A stretch of 64,000 bases of DNA from Pseudomonas sp. (lineage in GTDB: Bacteria; Pseudomonadota; Gammaproteobacteria; Pseudomonadales; Pseudomonadaceae): NCBI GenBank assembly GCA_007713455.1, contig VMRT01000007.1, forward strand, positions 310,001-374,000, given 5' to 3'. The notes beneath the pieces are model-generated. The model saw only the letters and a program-made list of their open reading frames with translations. It ran no database searches and had not been told where the DNA came from. A program made the translations under genes and the position numbers. Shown here piece by piece: positions 17,863 to 25,313 of the stretch (the first letter of the stretch is position 1; every line of letters starts with the position of its first letter).

Positions 17863-20352
17863 TCAGAAGTGGGTCAGGGTCAGGCCGAGCTTGTAGGTCG
17901 GGCCGTACTTTTCGTACTGGGCGTTGTAGGCGCGGCGGCCGCTGTAGACGTAGTAGGACTCGTCCGTCAGGTTCAGCGCCTCGAAGGTCAGCTGCAGGCT
18001 CGGCGTGATGAAGTAGCCCGCCTTGAAATCGACGAACAGCTGATCGTCGACGTACAGGTCGTGCGCCTCGTCGTCGATGCCGGCCACCTCGTAGAGGTAG
18101 TCCGACTTGTAGTTCGCAGCCAGGCGCAGGTTGAGCCGGTCGTTTTCCCAGCCGAGCATCAGGTTGCCGACCGTGTCGGAGTGGTTCGGCAGGTCGATGC
18201 TGCGCTGCATGCCCTGCCCTTCGATGTCCGCGTCGGACTGGCTGAAGGTGGCGTTGGCGCCCAGCAACAGACCGTTCCACGGCGCCGGCAGCCAGTCGAG
18301 CTTCTGCGAGTAGGCCAGCTCCAGGCCGTAGAGCTTCGCGCTGCTGCCGTTCTGGAAACTGAGCGCTTCGTCGAACGCGGCCCACTGGCCGGTGCCGGCC
18401 AGATCGGTGTTGTAGATGAAGTTATCGATGTCCTTGTAGAACAGGTACGCCGACACCATGCCGGCGCGGCCCATGTAGTGCTCGATGCCGAGGTCGTAGT
18501 TGATCGATTCCAGCGGCTTGAGATCGGGATTGCCGAACTCGGCGTCGTTGCCGTCGATGACGAAACCGGGCGCCAGCTGGCCGAAGGTCGGGCGCACCAC
18601 GCTGCTGGTCCAGGCGGCACGGATCATGGTGTCGTCGGTCAGTTGGTAGCGCAGGTGCAGCCCCGGCAACCAGTGGTCATAACGACTGCTGCTGGAGATC
18701 GACTCGAACTGGTCATCGCGCAGGCCGGTGCCCTTGGCGCGAAAGCGCGTGCCCTCGTAGCGCAGGCCGGCGATGACGCGCCAGCGGTCGATATCCACGG
18801 TGTTCATCAGGTAGGCGGCGTTGATGTCCTCGTGCATGTCGAAGTCATTGATGCGCGACTCCTCCTCGTCGTAGAACTCGCTGGCATCCAGACCGCCAAT
18901 CGCGCCCTCGATGGCCGAGGCGCTGATGCCTGGGCCGAAGCGGCCGAGCGCGTAGTCGACGTTGCCGCCCTGGAAATCGGCCAGGGTCAGGTCGTCGAAA
19001 TCGTCGTACTTCCAGACTTCGTTGTCGTTGTCCTTGTGCCGGCGGCTGAGCTTGCCGCCGAACTTGGCCTGCGCGGCATAACCCTGGATGTCGTACTCGC
19101 GCGCCAGGTCCAGGCGGATATTCTTCTCGCGGTCGCGGGTGTCGCTTTTCTCCCACTCCACTTCATCCAGCTCGAAGGACGCTGGGTTGTAGAAGGACGA
19201 ATCGATCATCAGGCGCGGCTTGCGGCTGCTGGAGAAACCGGCATCGGCGAAATCGCCCTCGAAGGTCGCGCTGGCGATACCGCCCGGATTGCGCTCGCGC
19301 GACTGGCTGTAACCGGCCTGCCCGCTCAGGGTCCACAGACCCATCATGCGTTCACCGCCGAACACGTAGGACTGCACGGTCTGGGTGTCCTCGCGGGACT
19401 TCAGCTCGCGCCAGCCCTCGGCGTCACCGGTCTCGCCCGGCAGCTGCGAATCCTCGAATGCCACTCCCGCGGCGTTACGCGTTTCGGTGTCCTTGAAGCG
19501 GCTGTACAGCGTGCGCAGGTAGTAGCTGCTGACATCGTCCGGCTTGTAGTCGAAGTTCAGCCCGAAGCCGGTGCGCTCTCGGGTGATCTCGTAGTCGCGC
19601 TGCTCGAGTTCCTCCAGCCGCGCGCCGTCGTCGGCGAAGTCCCACTTGCCGCCGGTCTCGACGTTGTCCGAGCCGAAGTCGCGCTCCTGCCAGCTGACGG
19701 CCGCGGCGACACCGAAATTGTCGACGCCATCGCCCAGGCTGAAGCGGTCGCTGATGGCGCCAGAGAATTTCGGGCTGGTCTTGTCGACGTTGTCGTCATA
19801 GCTGCCCTCGCCGCTGAGGCTGTAGAACAGCCCGTCATGGTCGAAGGCCGACAGGCTCTGTACCTCAATGGTGCCGCCCAGGGAATTGGCATCCATGTCC
19901 GGCGTCAGCGTCTTGACCACCGACAGCGACTGCACCAGCTCCGATGGCAGCACGTCGAGCGCCACGGCACGGCGATCGCTCTCCGGCGATGGGACCAGCG
20001 TGCCGTTGATGGTGACGCTATTCAGATCCGGCGCGATGCCGCGCACGCTGACGAAGCGCCCTTCGCCCTGGTCGCGCTCGACCGAGATGCCCGGAATGCG
20101 CTGCAGCGCCTCGGCGGCGTTGTCGTCCGGCAGCTGGCCGATGCCGTCTGCATGCACCACGCTCTTCACGCTGTCGGAATTGCGCTGGTCCTTCAGTGCT
20201 TCGTCGATGCTGACCGCCTGGCCGATGACTTCGACGTGCTCCATGACAAGCGGCTCCTCGGCCCACGCCGAACCGGCGCTGACGGCCAGAGCCAGCAGGC
20301 TGATGCGGAATCCTGCATGGCGGATGCCGCTGCGGTATGTGCTCATGAACAA
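17863..20352 (-). CDS. TonB-dependent outer-membrane receptor
   Basis: This 829-residue receptor has a signal peptide cleaved near SAWA, a TonB-box region (VMEHVEVIGQ), a plug domain (ALQRIPGISVERDQGEGRFVS, VRGI, NSVTINGTLV, ANSLGGTIEV) and a 22-strand-type barrel ending in the terminal Phe of TLTHF. The plug style is that of the CirA/FecA-like receptors often annotated for carbohydrates or organic ligands rather than siderophores. Being next to a phytase lipoprotein, dedicated ExbBD-TonB and PhoX, it most likely imports phytate or a partly dephosphorylated, possibly metal-bound inositol phosphate. An alternative start is the Met two codons later. A candidate Pho box lies about 60-80 bases upstream. 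Confidence 0.93.
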   Translation of the reverse strand: MFMSTYRSGIRHAGFRISLLALAVSAGSAWAEEPLVMEHVEVIGQAVSIDEALKDQRNSDSVKSVVHADGIGQLPDDNAAEALQRIPGISVERDQGEGRFVSVRGIAPDLNSVTINGTLVPSPESDRRAVALDVLPSELVQSLSVVKTLTPDMDANSLGGTIEVQSLSAFDHDGLFYSLSGEGSYDDNVDKTSPKFSGAISDRFSLGDGVDNFGVAAAVSWQERDFGSDNVETGGKWDFADDGARLEELEQRDYEITRERTGFGLNFDYKPDDVSSYYLRTLYSRFKDTETRNAAGVAFEDSQLPGETGDAEGWRELKSREDTQTVQSYVFGGERMMGLWTLSGQAGYSQSRERNPGGIASATFEGDFADAGFSSSRKPRLMIDSSFYNPASFELDEVEWEKSDTRDREKNIRLDLAREYDIQGYAAQAKFGGKLSRRHKDNDNEVWKYDDFDDLTLADFQGGNVDYALGRFGPGISASAIEGAIGGLDASEFYDEEESRINDFDMHEDINAAYLMNTVDIDRWRVIAGLRYEGTRFRAKGTGLRDDQFESISSSSRYDHWLPGLHLRYQLTDDTMIRAAWTSSVVRPTFGQLAPGFVIDGNDAEFGNPDLKPLESINYDLGIEHYMGRAGMVSAYLFYKDIDNFIYNTDLAGTGQWAAFDEALSFQNGSSAKLYGLELAYSQKLDWLPAPWNGLLLGANATFSQSDADIEGQGMQRSIDLPNHSDTVGNLMLGWENDRLNLRLAANYKSDYLYEVAGIDDEAHDLYVDDQLFVDFKAGYFITPSLQLTFEALNLTDESYYVYSGRRAYNAQYEKYGPTYKLGLTLTHF

Positions 20353-20412
20353 TCCCCCGAACGGTGTTTACCGGGTCCATCCCGGAACTGCAGCGGACGG
20401 TAGGTGGGGGAT

Positions 20413-20430
20413 ATGGCGGTTCTGTGACAG
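20413..20430 (-). promoter_or_regulatory. candidate PhoB box upstream of the receptor/phytase locus
   Basis: Read on the minus strand the site is CTGTCAC-AGAA-CCGCCAT: two seven-base direct repeats spaced by four, matching the PhoB consensus repeat CTGTCAT at 6 of 7 and 5 of 7 positions. It lies about 60 bases before the receptor start, a normal activation distance, and fits the phosphate-scavenging content of the genes behind it. Confidence 0.45.
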
Positions 20431-20756
20431 GAGGTTCGGGGAGGGCTTGGAACAGGGGGTTTTCGGGGATTTTGCGAGCGGGATTGAGCTGATATGACCT
20501 GTTGTCAGGGGGGGTGCATAGGCTAGTCAGACGGCTAGATAGAGCACTTCATTTTCTGCCTACCCCAAGCATCTACTGATGGCTCCCACCTCCTCTGGAA
20601 AAATCAATCATCGGTTCTGCCACGCCTCGGCTGCAGCCTGTTCCAGATGCACGACCATCAAGATGACGGAAGAGCGCCAGTCCTTTTTCCGAGTGTTCCG
20701 ATACTTTTGTTTCGCGCTGCTGCGCGAGTTCCGTTTGGCAATCGCCCGGATGGCCG

Positions 20757-20960
20757 GCCCCGCCAAAAGGAACCAAAAAGTCTTGCCCCTGCATCCGGCC
20801 CCGGCTTCGCCGGGGTTTGTTCTCTCCGCCGTCGCTCCGAGGGTCGCCGTACAAGGGCCATCCATGGCCCTTTACGGGGGGACGCCTAGTTCTCTCGCGG
20901 CATCCATGCCGCTCGCCCCTCTCCGCGACGACTCCGTTCACCCTCCTGAAGGGGCGATTG
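20757..20960 (+). repeat. interspersed intergenic repeat, left copy
   Basis: The copy begins with a CCAAAAGGAACCAAAAAG block and continues through GCATCCGGCCCC, a CCCCGGC-TTC-GCCGGGG hairpin (20799-20815) and palindromic GGGCCATCCATGGCCC. It is the same general pattern as the right copy read on the opposite strand, with substantial divergence. This type of intergenic element is common in Pseudomonas-group genomes and gives rise to spurious short protein predictions. Confidence 0.6.
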
Positions 20961-21029
20961 GAGTCGCCTGATAGTTTTCAATCGATAAAAAACTACAAAC
21001 CAAGCCTCTCTATCTGTCAGGCATCTCGG

Positions 21030-21262
21030 ACTACCTCCCCCGTCAGGAGGCCGAGCGTAGGCGTTGCGCAGGGGGACGCGAGGCAGGACGCCGAGCGAGG
21101 AGTGAAGGGACAGGGACGTCCCTTCGTGAGGGGGCGCCGAGCCCGGCCCCCGGAGCAGCGCCGGAGGGAGGGGAGTTTTGCGAAGCAAAACCCGGATGTC
21201 GGGGTGGCCTTCTCTTTGGTTACTTTCTCTTGGCCAGGCAAGAGAAAGTGACTCGCCAGCAG
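21030..21262 (-). repeat. interspersed intergenic repeat, right copy (inverted)
   Basis: On the minus strand it reads AGAGAAAGTAACCAAAGAGAAGG, split here as AGAGAAAG then TAACCAAAGAG, followed by GACATCCGGG, the pattern found at the start of the left copy. It contains three hairpins: ACTTTCTCTT/AAGAGAAAGT (21222-21249), GTTTTGC-GAA-GCAAAAC (21175-21191) and an AGGGAC/GTCCCT pair. Its orientation is inverted relative to the left copy, with about 70 unrelated bases between them. Confidence 0.6.
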
Positions 21263-21500
21263 GGCGAAACCTAAATCGCCAGGCAACTCGGCAATCGGCA
21301 TCGACTCGATGCAGCAAGCACCTCGTCCAGAACTGATCCGATCCATCAGGACAAACCACATTCCCGAGCCCCCCACCAAACTGTCCAATCAACCAAAAAA
21401 ACCCTGAGCCAATTCAACCCCCACCCCATTCATCCAACCGTCACATCCATCTGTTTCCGTGCCCTCACGCACTGGCGCGATCCCTCGCCACGGAGACCCG

Positions 21501-22415
21501 ATGAAATCCCTCCTCAAACTTCACACCCTCACCCTCCTCGGCCTCGCCCTGGCCGCCAACGTCGGCCTGCAGCTGCTCCTCGCCGTCGGCCAGCTCAAAT
21601 CCTGGGGCGAGATCGACTGGATGGACGTGGTCGGCGAAGGCGGTTGCGCTGCCCTCGCCCTCGCCTGGCTGATCATGCTGCTGCACAGCCGCCCGGCCGG
21701 CCGGGTGACGCGGTTGCTGGCGCTGGGGCTGGCCTGCATCTGCTTTTCCTGGTGGATGGACCTGCTCGATGAGTTCATCCAGATCCCCGCCAACATCGCC
21801 TGGGACAACTGGCTGGAAACCGCGCCCATGCCGGTCGGCCTGATCCTGCTGACGTTCGGCATCTACCACCTGAACCAGGAACAGCGCGCCATCAACGCCC
21901 AGATGCACAAGCGCGAACGGCTTTTCCGCGAGCATCGCCTGTTCGACAACCTGACCCCGCTCGGCACGGCCGAGTACCTGCGTCGGCAACTGGACTCGGC
22001 CCTGCGCCAGGCCGCCGACGAGCAAAGGCCGCTGTCGCTGCTGGCGGTGGATCTCGACGAGTTCAGTCGGGTCAACCAGCGCTACGGCCAGGAAGAAGGC
22101 GACCTCGTGTTGCAGGCCGTGGCGCAGTTGCTGGTGCTCAACCTGCGCCATCAGGACCTGCTCTGCCGCCTCGCCGGGGATCGCTTCGTCGTGCTGCTGC
22201 CCGATACCGCCGAGCAACAGGCGCGGCAGCTCGCCGAGGAGTTGCAGACCGCCGTCGCCAGCCTCGCGCACAAGACGCGCCAGCACGGCGAACGCCTGCA
22301 TCTGCGCGCCAGTACCGCAGTGGTAATGGCCTTCGACGACGATGCCGAGCAGTTGCTCAAACGCCTCAACCTCGGTTTGGCCAAGGCCAAGCAGTCACTG
22401 CCACGCTGCGCCTGA
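21501..22415 (+). CDS. membrane GGDEF-domain protein with degenerate active site
   Basis: This 304-residue protein has four hydrophobic segments (about 10-31, 47-63, 70-85, 111-125), a linking helix and a GGDEF domain from about 145. The signature reads AGDRF (225-229) instead of GGDEF, although the metal-binding Asp in VDLDEFSRVN is kept. Family knowledge says that losing the second Gly/Glu pattern normally abolishes diguanylate cyclase activity, so it may only bind GTP or partner proteins. I chose the ATG at 21501 because it gives an N-terminal membrane helix and follows GGAGACC. The AraC gene starts seven bases after the stop, so the two are probably co-transcribed. Confidence 0.88.
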   Translation: MKSLLKLHTLTLLGLALAANVGLQLLLAVGQLKSWGEIDWMDVVGEGGCAALALAWLIMLLHSRPAGRVTRLLALGLACICFSWWMDLLDEFIQIPANIAWDNWLETAPMPVGLILLTFGIYHLNQEQRAINAQMHKRERLFREHRLFDNLTPLGTAEYLRRQLDSALRQAADEQRPLSLLAVDLDEFSRVNQRYGQEEGDLVLQAVAQLLVLNLRHQDLLCRLAGDRFVVLLPDTAEQQARQLAEELQTAVASLAHKTRQHGERLHLRASTAVVMAFDDDAEQLLKRLNLGLAKAKQSLPRCA

Positions 22416-22422
22416 GGCGACC

Positions 22423-23460
22423 ATGGAAAGCCCGTTACGCTGGTACGAATGGGACACTCGCTTCATCGCCGCGCACCACCAGCCGGCGGTGTTGCTCGAC
22501 CTGGCGCTCTCGCGCGGTATCGACAGCCATGCGCTGCTGCGCGGCAGCGGGCTGTTCTACGAGGACGTTGCCAGCGGCCGCGCCCGCGTCAGCCCGGAAC
22601 AGCTGCTGACGCTCATCGGCAATACCGAGCGCTTGTTGGGTGCTGCGGACAGCAGCTTTCTGTTCGGCCAGCGCTTGCTGCCCGGCCACTACGGCGATGC
22701 CAGCCTTGCCTTGGCCAACGCCGGCAACCTCGAGCAGGCGCTGGAGCGGCTTAGCCAGTTCCGCGCCCTGCTCTGCCCGCTGCTGGCGCCAAGGCTGCTG
22801 CTGGACGAGCAGCAGCTGCACATCTATTGGCTGGACAACGGCAGCGCCGGCCGCCACCAACGGTTTCTCATCGAAGCGCACCTGACCGCCATCGTCGCGC
22901 TGTGCAAGCGCGGCAGCGGCCTGCGCCTGCCGTGGCGTTTCCAGTTCGCCTACCCGCAACCGCGCCATGTCGAACAGTACTGGGTGCACCTGGGTGACGC
23001 GCTGCAGTTCGACCGCCATCTGACCCTGCTCAGCCTGCCTCGCGCGTACCTGCATCAGCCCTGGCTGGATGCTTCGGCCACGGTAGGCCAGGTCGCGCAG
23101 CAGGCCAGCCAGCAGCAGATCGATGCGCTGGAAGGCCCCTGCGCCTTTCTCGATGCGTTCTACCAATACCTGCATGACAACATCCGCGAGCCGCTGAACC
23201 TGGAGCGCGTCGCGCTGGCGTTCGCCATGAGTCCGGCGACGCTCAAGCGCAAGCTGGCCAAGCACGGCACGCACTTCCAGGAACAGCTCGATCTGGTGCG
23301 CACGCACGTTGCGCTCTACCTCTATCAGGCCCGCGGCCTAGGCAACGAGGCCGTGGCGCGGCACCTCGGCTTCAACGACACCACCAACTTCCGCCGCGCC
23401 TTCAAGCGCTGGACCGGGGTGGTGCCCAGCGGGCTGCAGCCGCTGTTCGACGCCCCCTGA
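22423..23460 (+). CDS. AraC-family transcriptional regulator (arabinose-binding-type N-domain)
   Basis: This is a 345-residue regulator. The N-terminal ~190 residues match the AraC_binding_2/arabinose-type domain of OruR/ArgR-like proteins (SRGIDSHALLRGSGL, FGQRLLPGHYGDASLA). Two helix-turn-helix units follow at the C-terminus (LNLERVALAFAMSPATLKRKL and NEAVARHLGFNDTTNFRRAFKRW), ending with the typical GVVPS. The reading frame extends upstream into the previous gene; I use the ATG after the GGDEF stop. No operator or target was recognised. Coupling to the degenerate GGDEF gene hints at a shared regulatory role. Confidence 0.9.
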   Translation: MESPLRWYEWDTRFIAAHHQPAVLLDLALSRGIDSHALLRGSGLFYEDVASGRARVSPEQLLTLIGNTERLLGAADSSFLFGQRLLPGHYGDASLALANAGNLEQALERLSQFRALLCPLLAPRLLLDEQQLHIYWLDNGSAGRHQRFLIEAHLTAIVALCKRGSGLRLPWRFQFAYPQPRHVEQYWVHLGDALQFDRHLTLLSLPRAYLHQPWLDASATVGQVAQQASQQQIDALEGPCAFLDAFYQYLHDNIREPLNLERVALAFAMSPATLKRKLAKHGTHFQEQLDLVRTHVALYLYQARGLGNEAVARHLGFNDTTNFRRAFKRWTGVVPSGLQPLFDAP

Positions 23461-23505
23461 CGGCATGCTAAGGTGCCACCCGCACTACCTTCGAGGCGAG
23501 CGGGC

Positions 23506-24408
23506 ATGGATATCAAGCAGCTGAAGTTTCTCGTGGCGCTGGATGAAACGCGTCATTTCGGTCAGGCCGCGGCGCGCTGCCATGTCACCCAGCCGACGCT
23601 GTCGATGCGCCTGCGCGGCCTCGAAGACGAGCTCGGCCTGCAACTGGTGATCCGCAGCCAGCGCTTCGAAGGCTTCACTCCCGAAGGCGAACGCATCCTG
23701 GCCTGGGCGCGCAGCCTGCTCGCCGCACAGGACGGCCTGCTGGCCGAAGCCGCCTCCTGCCGTGGTCAGCTGGTCGGCACATTGCGCCTGGGCGTGGTGC
23801 CGCTGGCCGGTTTCGACCCGATGCAATTGGTGCAGGCCTTCGGCGAGCGCCACCCGAATCTGCGCTTCGAGCTGTTCGCGTTGAGCAGCGATCAGATTCT
23901 CGAACGGCTCAATCGCAATCTGCTGGACCTGGGCCTGTCCTATCTGGAGCGGCTGGATGACGCGCACTTCACCAGCCTGCCGCTCGGCGGAACCCGCATG
24001 GGGCTGTTGCATGACGAGCGCCATTTTCGCTTCGACGCGCCATCGCTGCGCTGGGAAGCGCTCGCCGATCTTCCGCTAGGTCTTTTGACCGGCGGCATGC
24101 ACTTTCGCCAGTCCATCGACCACGCACTGCGTAGCCGTGGCCTGAGCCTGGCACCGCGGCTGCAGACGGATGCCGTGCACCATCTGCTGCAGGCCGTAGG
24201 GGCCGGACTGTGTTGCGCAATCATGCCGCTGGATAGCGGCCTCGAAGCACTGGATAGCCGGCTGACCCTGACGCCCATCGACAATGCCAATACCCTCGCA
24301 CCGCTGGGGCTGATCCTGCGGCGCGGCTCGCCGCGCTCCGCGCTGGGCGAGGCCTGTTTCAACGAGGCACGCGAGCTGTTGCAGCGGCAAAGACCAGCCA
24401 TCCCCTGA
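23506..24408 (+). CDS. LysR-family transcriptional regulator
   Basis: This 300-residue LysR protein has an N-terminal winged helix (MDIKQLKFLVALDETRHFGQ, then AAARCHVTQPTLSMRLRGLE) and a substrate-binding domain. It lies directly upstream of fdhD and the molybdoenzyme on the same strand with about 100 bases between. That gap contains ATCG-N7-CGAT (24436-24450) and several further ATCGA/CGAT elements, a pattern that could be its operator. I infer control of the formate dehydrogenase-like genes, by position only. Confidence 0.9.
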   Translation: MDIKQLKFLVALDETRHFGQAAARCHVTQPTLSMRLRGLEDELGLQLVIRSQRFEGFTPEGERILAWARSLLAAQDGLLAEAASCRGQLVGTLRLGVVPLAGFDPMQLVQAFGERHPNLRFELFALSSDQILERLNRNLLDLGLSYLERLDDAHFTSLPLGGTRMGLLHDERHFRFDAPSLRWEALADLPLGLLTGGMHFRQSIDHALRSRGLSLAPRLQTDAVHHLLQAVGAGLCCAIMPLDSGLEALDSRLTLTPIDNANTLAPLGLILRRGSPRSALGEACFNEARELLQRQRPAIP

Positions 24409-24509
24409 GGCGCGATCGATACACTCGATCACCCTATCGAACATAGCGATTGGACGATCCATCCCTGCGCTCCTAGGCTCCCTGCGTCGACCTGTCGCAG
24501 GCCATCGCC

Positions 24510-25313
24510 ATGCAATACGCCACCCTCAATGCCCCAAGCGCCAACGCTCCGGATCTCGGCGCGGCGCCCTTGGCTGACGAATGTGCCTTGGCCATCAGCT
24601 ACAACGGCCTCAATCAGGCCGTGATGATGGTGACGCCGCTGGATCTGGAAGACTTCGTTATCGGCTTCAGCCTGAGCGGCGGCTTGATCGAGCGCATCGA
24701 TGATCTACGCGATCTGCGCTTGCGGGGCGATGGCAGCGCGCAGCATGCCGAAGTGCAGGTGAGCCCGCGGGCGTTCTGGCACATCAAGCAACAACGGCGG
24801 CAGTTGGCCGGCCACAGCGGTTGTGGCCTGTGCGGTGTGCAGGCGCTGGAGCAGGCATTGCCGCAGCTCGCACCCCTTTCGCCAATCGATCTGCCGCCCG
24901 AAGGACATTTCCACGATCTGCGCCAGCGCATCGCCAACGCCCAGCTGCTGGCCCGCGACAGCGGTGCACTGCACGCGGCGCTGTATGTCGACGGCAACGG
25001 AGAGATCGCCCTGTGCCGTGAGGACATCGGCCGGCACAACGCCCTGGACAAGCTGATCGGTGCGCTGACGCTGCAGCGCCGTACCCCGAGCGAAGGCTTC
25101 GTCGTGGTCACCAGCCGCTGCAGCCTGGAGCTGATCCACAAGGCCGTGCGCGCGGGTATCGGCACCCTGGTCAGTCTGTCCGCGCCGACCCACCTGACCG
25201 TCGAGTGGGCGCGTCGCCATCACCTCAACCTCATTCACCTGCCCCACCACAGCGCGCCACGGGTCTACAGCCCGGCACCTGCGCTGCCCGAACAGAACGG
25301 ATGCCAACCATGA
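24510..25313 (+). CDS. fdhD: formate dehydrogenase accessory sulfurtransferase
   Basis: This 267-residue FdhD carries the essential CxxC pair, C105 and C108, in SGCGLCGVQ. FdhD accepts sulfur from IscS and transfers it to the bis-MGD molybdenum cofactor, which is needed for formate dehydrogenase activity. Other family blocks include LPPEGHFHDL, DIGRHNALDKLIG and VVTSRCSLELIHKA. Its stop overlaps the next gene in ATGA, so FdhD is translationally coupled to the molybdoenzyme it presumably matures. Confidence 0.95.
   Translation: MQYATLNAPSANAPDLGAAPLADECALAISYNGLNQAVMMVTPLDLEDFVIGFSLSGGLIERIDDLRDLRLRGDGSAQHAEVQVSPRAFWHIKQQRRQLAGHSGCGLCGVQALEQALPQLAPLSPIDLPPEGHFHDLRQRIANAQLLARDSGALHAALYVDGNGEIALCREDIGRHNALDKLIGALTLQRRTPSEGFVVVTSRCSLELIHKAVRAGIGTLVSLSAPTHLTVEWARRHHLNLIHLPHHSAPRVYSPAPALPEQNGCQP

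Larger units (their letters stand above)
20431..21500. other. long gene-free intergenic region with interspersed repeats
   Basis: I see no credible gene here. Short open frames on both strands have no recognisable domain, and several lie inside repeated sequence. The composition changes sharply to C-rich, simple pyrimidine stretches on the right (about 21350-21480). Two repeat copies, listed separately, occupy the middle. Confidence 0.75.

Noticed and set aside
17857-20403. 848-codon plus-strand frame opposite the TonB-dependent receptor
   Set aside because: Same artefact; the receptor on the minus strand has signal peptide, plug, barrel and terminal Phe.
20495-20507. TGAC-N5-GTCA palindrome as a second Pho box
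   Set aside because: It is an inverted repeat, whereas PhoB boxes are direct repeats.
20886-21392. Short proteins such as one containing LLPGQEKVTKEKATP in the repeat region
   Set aside because: They are translations of an interspersed repeat, a known source of spurious predictions, and overlap its hairpins.
24436-24450. ATCG-N7-CGAT as a firm LysR operator
   Set aside because: Short arms in a region rich in ATCG/CGAT words; kept only as a remark under the LysR gene.
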